Shown in pieces: positions 56,400 to 64,000 of a stretch of 64,000 bases of DNA (its first letter is position 1; each line of letters starts with the position of its first letter). Source of the stretch: Lunularia cruciata. Lineage: Eukaryota > Streptophyta > Marchantiopsida > Lunulariales > Lunulariaceae. The translations under genes were made by a program, and so were the position numbers. The notes under the pieces are model-generated. The model searched no databases and was not told the DNA's origin. It saw nothing but the letters and a program-made list of their open reading frames with translations. The stretch is taken from positions 12,896,001-12,960,000 of the forward strand of contig OX419760.1 of NCBI GenBank assembly GCA_948567375.1, written 5' to 3'.

Positions 56400-59165
56400 G
56401 AATCTCATTCAAATTAATTGGAAGAGTTATTAGCTAATAACTCAGATGTCCCGTAACCCATAAAAATTTACAGGTTATGATTTTTGTTTCATGTAAAGTT
56501 TTATAGAAGTCCCTTGCCCGTTCCAAATTTCCAAAAGCTGAACTCATGGTGCACATCAAATTTGAACTTGAACGGACTACCCATAAATACTTCTATCCAT
56601 AAATATTTCAACAGATATTTATAGGTACCTATAAAGTTATAATTAAAACCCCAAGTGTAAGTATTAGAACTTTTATAAGTAATATGCATAGTCCCATAAA
56701 TTAATGGGTCACCCTTGCATGACTTGTAAATTTGAACGGGTGTAATCCGGAGGAAAAGGTTTAGCGGAACATTTTGTAAAGCCAAAATTACATTGCACGT
56801 CAAGCTTTTATGGGTGGTGGATTTCAGATCTCGGTACGACGGATTTCTATATCCTTTTAATAATATCCATAAAATATTTTATGGACAGCTGAAGAGAGGA
56901 TTTGATTAGAACCGGAAACGTCCACTTAAATTTTAGGGTTTGAATAATTAAGATAAATTTGGTTTTATATATTTGAAATTTACACTAAAAGATTTTATGA
57001 CTTTTAAAAAGTTACGCGTCACCTTTTAGGTTATCCATAACTTTTCCCCCGTAGATTTTTACCCTAAAAAACTCACTGTGCTCCCGCGCACTACCCATAT
57101 AATTATTTACAGATTTATCTACTGGTCCAGCAAAAGCTAAATCTTAATCCCTCTACCATTAGAAACCCCCGTCTCTTTTACACCTATTTTACATGTACTC
57201 ATAATTTATTTTATAGATTTTACGGATTTTCGAAAATAAACTGTAAATTTTGCATTTGAAGCCCCCTAATGACTTGCACTATCAGCAGAATCGAAATCTG
57301 CGTGATGGAATCTTGAGTAGGTCCTGGAGTTTGACGTTCAGAGCTGCTGGTAGCAATTCAGGTCTCATCCTTTTGTACTTTCTACGCACCAGATCGGACA
57401 CCCCAGACCAGCTAGAAAACCTACATTGCTGTCCACTAAAACGTACTGAAATATTTGATTACTGTCAAATTGCATCATCTTTAAATTGCTTTCCTAAGTC
57501 AAATTTCTTAGAGCCATGGTAGTCAACTTGTACAAGACATATAGAGGAATTATGTTGTATAAGGATTTCAGCTCATAAACTCATTATTCATATGTCCTAG
57601 TCCAAGTTTCTTGTGTAAGGCCGTCTGTGTACTCAATGAGAAATGATTCAAAATAGCGGGAACTGGATCAATTAGAACACTCGCATGAGTGGAGTCTTAG
57701 CATCTCCGTCGGGAACTGTGACTATCGCTCACAAACACTGCGACTGAACACATCTTCTGATACTTACCGTGCTTCAGTCAGAACTTGTAGTACTGATTGA
57801 CACCTTGAATTGCGTCGACACATAAAACCAAAATTTTGTCACCTTAATCTCATGGAGATTTGCTTAATTTTCAAATGCAGTTAACCTATTCAAGCCACAC
57901 GTTCTTATCCCCTTCAAAGTGTTCCAACAATGCCTAGAGTGTTTCATTGGTAAACTATAGATAACGCAACACTCCGTCATATCTGAAATCCACGTGGAAC
58001 TTGGTTTGGTGAATTTGCTTCCCTTCATCTTTCATCATGATTCTACTTTAGTCATCTCGCGGTCTAGCACAAGTGGATGCGCTCTTAGGTTGTACTCCAT
58101 GCTTGCAGGAGTATGGTCAATTCCGATAAGTGCACGTGTCAATCAGTCTACGATTTTCAGGGGATACCACAAAGGGAAAACCACCAGTGTGGAGACCGGA
58201 CTTTAAATCCACAGCCTCTTGCCTTCACTAGCGAAGAGTCTTCAATTCTCGGGACAAGTGGGGTCTAACCCTGTTCGGAAAGAAGTCTGTAAATAAGCAA
58301 ATTGAATTGATTGAGGAGGATAAAAATATGACCCTCAAATTTCCCATTTAATTTCCAAAAGCTAGTTTTTTCGGTAGATATGTACATCATTTCTTCTCTA
58401 TCTTCAGTGATAGAGAAGCAAATTATGTCAACATTATGAGAAATTCTCAATGTGCAAGTAACTTATAATAGTTGTCGAAAGTTATATCGATAATCCGAAA
58501 AGAATACCACTTCCCTTGTTTTATCGTACTTCTCGATTTAGAACGGTTTAGGGTCCTTTCTGCATTCCCTTCGTTTCCTTGCGGACAGTTGCATAGGAAC
58601 TACTACATCGCATCGGTAATTTGTAGTAATCTCTTGGATTTCGTTCAGGCCCGTGAGGTAACTTTATGTCGAACTTGAGAGTCCAGATTCTAAATGTTGG
58701 ACTGCATCAGAAGTCACATGACAATGTCTTTTTCTTTTGTTATAGATTTGCCATAATTATACTTTCCTGTTCTCTCCATAGACACATCTAACCTGTAATG
58801 GCTATAACCTTTTAACAATTGAGTTTTGATTGTTAATTCAAGTTGGTTTACTTTTTTTTCATTCTATAATGAAACTTTTTATACATATAATTTTTTATGG
58901 TTAAATGGAATAATCTATTGTAGAACATCTTTTATGGATGTTAGAATATTATTAATAGGAATGTTTTGGAAAATTTATATTATTCGGATTTAATATCTAT
59001 TCCCGTGCCATTATTCTTTTATTCTCCACTTATATTTTTTTGAAAAATATATAATTATTTACCACATATGGGATAAAAGAGTAAATTATTGAGACCTCAA
59101 ATTATAAAATAATGAATGAATATATTTAAATTGATAGGAAGGTGACCACGTTCAAAAGGCGTAAA
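56400..59165. other. Intergenic DNA, no gene seen
   Basis: AT-rich to about 57,250 with repeated CCATAAATA-type words, then mixed composition with CpG words to about 58,700, then AT-rich again. Short open frames (for example 57,250-57,522) have no recognisable domain. Confidence 0.5.
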
Positions 59166-59755
59166 ATGGGGCTAAGCCCCAAGCGTTAAACAAAATCTCA
59201 GCGACATGAAGTAAAATCCGCACCGAAGTGAACCGAACCTGCACAGTTTACCGTACTTATTCGAATAAAGAGGACCGCGTAGAAAACACGAAGGACGGGA
59301 AGACCCCACCAAGGGTGAGACAAACGAGGTAAACAGTTCACACAGACAGTTTACCCTACTTATTTCGGTAAACTGTATTGAAGTTATGCTTATGCTTCGA
59401 AGTTCTGAAAGTTCCTCTCGACCACAGTGGAGTACAAGGTGGCATATGTACCTGAGCGGATTGCAGGTCGCATCCATATAAGCTTTGCATCTGTTCGAGG
59501 AACTGGCAGATTATGTTTGAGAGTTTTAAAGATTTTGAACAGATTCGATTCACCTGCGTTGTCGACTTGATAGTGAGCTGCAGGAAGCAGCAAGACACTG
59601 GAGAAGAGTTTCAAGAAGGAGAGATTCCATAAATCAATTAGGCAGTGGATGAGCGAGGGCTGTGAGGTATAGGTGCGAGTGAGAACTGAAAATCTTCTTC
59701 AGTGTTTGCATTCATCCGGGAGAGTTTGATCAAGAACTCAAGACTTTGAGTAGCA
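59166..59755 (+). promoter_or_regulatory. Upstream region of the eight-span membrane protein gene
   Basis: Composition shifts here to higher GC with many CpG. It holds GGGGCTAAGCCCC (59,168-59,180, palindromic) and two CAGTTTACC-GTACTTATT-type words (59,244 and 59,348: ACAGTTTACCCTACTTATT). No TATA box is clear. The 5' UTR probably lies in the last 150-300 bases. Confidence 0.4.
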
Positions 59756-61832
59756 ATGGCGAACGTAGTAGGCGGAGTCCTTGCTGCCATAGTAGCAGCT
59801 GTAGTGTTCGCCTTGGCTGGCATCTACATCCAAATTGTCAGCGATGCTCCTTGTTCCGTCTTCCATGATCCGGCAAAGAAGGATGGCGAGCACGAGAACC
59901 TCGAATACTGTACACAAATCAAGACTTACATGAAAGGTACTGGTATTATTCTCATCCCTATACGAGCACAGCTAAGAGATAATCCACGTAAAATTGATAT
60001 TATGATTGATTAAATAAAACTCTACGAGCTCTACGAGTTCTAATTTAGACCCCACTGATACTGTCACAACAAACTCTTGATTGTATTATTCTTGACGTTC
60101 CTGCTGTTTGTGTTGTGTGCAGTTATCCTAATTGCGACGCATCTGCTATCGTTCGCATTGTTCCCATTTGCCATGTATGTTTTCTGGATTCGTGGACGTA
60201 TATTGGAACAGATGGAAGCTAAGGACCCGTTTTACTGTGTGCTGGGCTTTTCTTTCCTGATGGTGGCCATAGCTGGTGAGATCGGCTGGCATGTCAGCCA
60301 ACACTGGTTTTACCAGGTATGTTGAACCGTTGCATCAGTATAGTCCTGCTTAGTGGTTGACTTTCTGACCCTTCCGATCTCTTGAATGCAATCAGCACCT
60401 ACAATGCTCACTGTAGAAGTGCAACGTCTATTTCAACCGAAGCTCACCTGATTATGGAATCTGAAGAGGAAGGTTCCGTAATTCTGTACACAATACTACA
60501 ACGACCTCTGTATTCCATGAGAATTATACTCTATTTCGTGTGGAAACCTTCTGCTCATGACTGATCCTGAAAACAGCGAACAACCACCAAGTTTATCCTT
60601 TTGGTATTCGCTCTACCTGTACCTTAACCAATGAAAATTATCAGAAGTGCAGGGCTCAGCGATGAAAATATCATCATGCATTGCCATTTAACACAAATTG
60701 AGCTATTTTACAATCACTGAAAGGTCTCCAAACTTCTCTTATATGAACAGCAGATGCCATGGATACTCATGCTTTGATTGTAACGTGTGTGATGATCATG
60801 GACGCAGGAGGAGTATTTCATTCTCAATTTCATGTTCTACTTCTTCTTTATGTGGGGCGTCGCTTGCTGGGCTTATGGTATAGAGCTGAAAGATAATCCT
60901 CAGAGAGGAAGGACCGCAACAACGGACATTCTAGACAAGCTTTCAGGGCTCGCAGACATTCTCTTGTGGTTATCCCCAATTATTGTGACAATTGTTTACG
61001 CCGGGAGTGCAACCTTAAACCATATTTGCCCTAAAGGCGTCCCTAATCTGCCTAGCATCTGTGGAACTCTTTCGCCCAGTAAGGTCCCCATTTACATCCT
61101 CATGGCGATCGAATTCGCGGTCCTGTCGATCAGACTTTACAGAGTACATTCCACCAACTCAAAACTTTATGCTCGAAATTATGAATCTTTGTCCCCGTGC
61201 TCTAGATTGTGGTTATTGTAGCTGATAAGACGTTTGACTGGTTTTGCAGCTGCTGCAAGACTGGAGGGTAGTATTCCTTCCGATTTTCTCTGTGGGTGTC
61301 AACCTTTTCTTCATCTTTCTGCTGAACGCTAACGTCACCGACCCATTCAAAAATCCCCTGTACCAGTAAGTAGTAGAAATCCCCAATCACTGGATGGATT
61401 GATGAAATTGTACATAGTGTGACTTGCAGATTGCGAAGCCGCATATATCCTGTTTTTATTCGTATAGCTAGTAAGCTTGGATGTAAGGAGTAATCGCAGA
61501 TTGCGAAGCCGCATATATCCTGTTTTTATTTGTATAGCTAGTAAGCTTGGATGTAAGGAGTAATCGCAGAGCTTTATTCAGTACTCCAGAAGATAAGGTG
61601 GCAGTTGACGAATGGTCCTTGACGGTGGTAGCGTAGGTGTATCTATATCATTCTCTGGACGGATGTCTTGTGGATCATCTTTTAACTTCTGGCATATTTC
61701 CCTGTTGTTCCTTTCAGTACATTGCATGATCTTATTGGAACGGAACTGGGAGTCTTCATCATTACGTTGTTGGTGTGGATCAAAACCGGAGAACCAGAAG
61801 AGTCGAAAAGGAGGTTACTCACTGACGATTAA
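59756..61832 (+). CDS. Eight-span membrane protein of unknown family, five exons
   Basis: My model joins 59,756-59,936, 60,123-60,316, 60,808-61,143, 61,250-61,365 and 61,718-61,832: 942 bases, 313 residues, GT-AG at every intron, phases consistent. The protein starts MANVVGGVLAAIVAAVVF (span 1, possibly a signal anchor). A Cys-containing luminal or outer loop follows, then spans beginning VILIATHLLSF, FYCVLGFSFL, YFILNFMFYFFFMWGV, ILLWLSPIIVTIV, VPIYILMAIEFAVL, VVFLPIFSVGVNLFF and LGVFIITLLVWI. It ends in a polar tail, EPEESKRRLLTDD. Exon 4 could instead read to a TAA at 61,367, but the GTAAGT donor there and the added final span favour exon 5. The exon 3 acceptor (GACGCAG) is the least certain. 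I do not recognise the family; a transporter or lipid enzyme is possible but unproven. Confidence 0.75.
61426..61565 (+). repeat. 70-bp tandem duplication in intron 4
   Basis: 61,426-61,495 and 61,496-61,565 differ by a single C/T. It is recent, lies within the intron between exons 4 and 5, and is followed by five more bases of the unit. Confidence 0.96.
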
Positions 61833-63170
61833 AGGTACATATATATCATAGTTCAGGATCTATATACATATTCTACCTTATGGATTTATCACTATTCTAG
61901 CATTGTGCATCACGTACATCTTAGTTACCGATAATTTACATTTCATGAGTTCTGGATATCCCGTTCTCAGAACGGCTTCTGCTCTCATATACCTATATAT
62001 CATAGTTCAGGATCCCCCGTTCTTCGAACGGCTTCTGCTCTCATGTCTGAATATATCATAGTTCACCGTGTTTAGATCTAGGAAAGGACAATCTATGGGT
62101 GACGATGGCAGTACAAGCGCTACTTGTGGAGCCCAAGCTGATATACCAATCAGATATTGCTTTTGACATATTGGTCCCCTGTATGTGCATCTCCTGTATC
62201 AAGCTCCTGCTTATGAAGGCGCGATTGGAGTTATTGGTATTGTCCCTTCACCAGATATTAGTTTCATGGAGGCGAAACTCAGTTGAACAGGAGGGGGGAA
62301 CTACTAATTATAGTAGTTCCCCATCCTGTTTGTTGTATTATGTTGAGATGGCGGTTGTCCTGAAATGTTCTGTTAGTGCTGTGTAGGGAACTGGTGGTCG
62401 CTGACAGATATCACTAGTGATTAAACGGCAATCGTCCAGTCCTACCAGTTTGATTTGAGCTTGGGACGGAAATCTTGTACCTTTGCTTATGTCATGATTT
62501 TATCTGCCTCTATAAAATCCATGTTTTTTCAGTACTCAACATCCCGGTCAGCCGTCTTGGTTAATTCCACGAGAGCAAATGAAATATGCCATCTCTCCAG
62601 AGATTCACATTCCGCTCGAAGCTCAGACCCTAAAATTTCTTTCGTATTCAGCTCTACTGGTAATGGGCTGTTTGACTGCACCTTACTCGAATTCGACCAG
62701 CCAGGAACATTATAGCTTCATGCATCTTTCGATGAGATTTACACATGGAATTGCAAGTTAACGATGATTCAGCTTCTACGGTGCCGATTTATGGATGCTT
62801 AATGTGGAAGGCTGTATGCTTACAGTTTGTGTTAAGAGTCGTAAGGAAAACAGGGGATTCTAATCATCTAATGGAGTTATGATTTGCTGCACGTTACTGG
62901 ACAGTGCAATTGCTGGTGGTGGTTACAGCGGGAAAAATTTTCATTCAAAGAACAAGTGGTGAGCAAACCACAATATCACCGGTTATCATTACAGAAAATT
63001 TCATGCTTCTGGGTAATGAGCGAAATTATTATGTCGTGAGTATATGTAACGTAATTTTGACGCCGGCCTTGAAGCAAGCGGAGAGCATCATGAATGTGTC
63101 CATAGTGGTAGTTGCAGAAAAATTTACTATCATTTGGTGCAATTGCAGTCTTGCAATTCGGCTGTGCAAT
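61833..63170. other. Convergent intergenic region, 3' ends of two genes
   Basis: It contains degenerate repeats of ATATATCATAGTTCAGGATC (61,844, 61,993, partly 62,048) and of CCGTTCT...GAACGGCTTCTGCTCTCAT (61,962 and 62,018). A hairpin lies at 62,286-62,330. Open frames here have no domain. Both flanking genes should end their transcripts here. Confidence 0.55.
62286..62330. repeat. Hairpin in the convergent intergenic region
   Basis: Arms GGGGAACTACTA and TAGTAGTTCCCC with loop ATTA, extended after a small bulge by AACAGGA and TCCTGTT: 19 base pairs in all. Confidence 0.9.
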
Positions 63171-64000
63171 TTATTCAATTACCACCTGAAGGTTTTTATT
63201 GAATGGAAGGTAAGGTAGCCAGGTGCCATTGGGGTGGACTCTGTTTGTAGCAGCTCCACTCCTCTCGTCCACAAAAGGCCCTCCTACGTGAGTCCAATCC
63301 ACAACACTCCCAGCATGATTTCGTACTCTGATTCCTGGATAGGTCAACATTAACTTCCTCAGGAACAGCCCGGATCTTCTGCCAATTGCACTTTGAAACA
63401 AGATTGGTGTCAGTAGGCTAGTACCCACAATTTGCAGAAGTAAAAGAGTGAATGATCGCCACATCTGTATATTCACCCTACTGGACTACACAGTGTGACA
63501 TGTAATAGAAGTTGCAGAAGGCTAAACCCTCCACAGGTATAGTAGATTGTTGGGAGCAAAAATCTGGAGAAGTTCTGGAGAGCTAACCAGTAAGCAACGA
63601 TTTGTTTGCATTTGAGGTTTTCAACATTGGCTTCGAAATCCGAGATGGTTATTGCTCCTTTGTAGATAGACACCTGTTCAACATGAAAACAATAAAATTA
63701 TATTTACATTCTTGACACTCGAGTTCCTCGGATTGCGCCGTGACAAACACCCTGCAAGTGAAATAACATGATAGAACAGAAAGCTGCTGACCTGACGCTC
63801 CTTCTCTGAGCGACAATCCACCAGAACGACGCTGTCTCCAACTGCATTACTGTTCACCAAATCGAGCAGCTCTTCGCCAGAGATGTCAGGAACTTCGGGA
63901 AAATATTGCTCTCGAAGTTGTTGGTATTCCAGTAAAGCTGCTTGTCGCTTTGCAGCATCCAATTGAACTGTTCGTGCTCCATGCTCCTCCACCTCATCCT
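63171..64000 (-). CDS. Rhodanese-domain protein, 3' three exons (partial)
   Basis: Minus-strand exons: from beyond 64,000 to 63,792, then 63,673-63,588, then 63,390-63,171 with the stop. Introns are GT-AG and phases agree. Exon 1 encodes a helical part (LDAAKRQAALLEYQQLREQY), then ISGEELLDLVNSN and VVLVDCRSEKERQ. Exon 2 encodes VSIYKGAITISDFE and KQIVAYC across the splice. Exon 3 gives the active-site loop CAIGRRSG, with the Cys completed at the junction, then YPGIRVRNHAGSVVDWTHVG and a C-terminal VHPNGTWLPYLPFN. The rhodanese fold carries sulfane sulfur on that Cys. The loop length fits sulfurtransferases. The N-terminus and any targeting peptide lie outside the window, so location and substrate cannot be judged. 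Confidence 0.86.

Noticed and set aside
1-64000. CRISPR array, bacterial operons, tRNA or rRNA genes
   Set aside because: No spaced direct repeats of the right form, and no tRNA arm pattern or rRNA core words found by eye. The gene and transposon content is that of a plant nucleus.

Overview
The window looks like nuclear DNA of a land plant. It is AT-rich and packed with LTR retrotransposons carrying plant-type primer-binding sites. It also holds PIF/Harbinger DNA transposon remains, (TC)n and (TA)n microsatellites, and at the right end two spliced host genes with GT-AG introns. I cannot name the species. A bryophyte or other non-flowering plant would fit, but that is a guess.

Bases 1-10,863 are a stack of nested insertions. 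A Ty3/gypsy element of a family I call G1 (element 1, minus strand, bases 1-6,735, cut by the window edge) sits in the leader of a second G1 element (element 2). The LTR of element 2 (6,933-8,318) is split by an inverted solo G1 LTR (7,284-7,977). Element 2 itself interrupts an older gypsy element (element 3) whose own LTR is 10,306-10,863. Bases 10,864-16,364 hold old, mostly unrecognisable repeats, a copia reverse-transcriptase scrap and a long LTR-like repeat. From 16,365 to about 24,013 a copia element (element 5, plus strand) is split by a complete G1 element (element 4, 16,528-23,099) flanked by a GCTC duplication.

Bases 24,014-26,460 are a small island with no recognisable transposon, keeping CpG-rich words and holding a perfect 29-bp palindrome. 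From 26,487 to about 31,160 lies a composite repeat with a plus-strand ORF family (A) and a minus-strand ORF family (B). A second copy of A and B begins near 37,560. It is split first by a full-length copia element (element 6, 38,002-44,378) and then by a full-length chromovirus (element 7, 46,567-52,957, ACATC duplication), and it runs into a 200-base assembly gap. The copia leader carries an antisense fragment of an RBP45/47-type RNA-binding protein gene. Two PIF/Harbinger transposase fossils lie at 35.2-36.1 kb and 55.2-55.8 kb.

From about 56.4 kb the sequence changes to host intergenic DNA and then genes. A five-exon gene for a 313-residue protein with about eight membrane spans (59,756-61,832, plus) faces the 3' part of a rhodanese-domain gene (63,171 to beyond 64,000, minus). 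The host genes show no functional link beyond being convergent neighbours. Every transposon coding region I traced is interrupted by stops, frameshifts or lost catalytic residues, so none looks autonomous.
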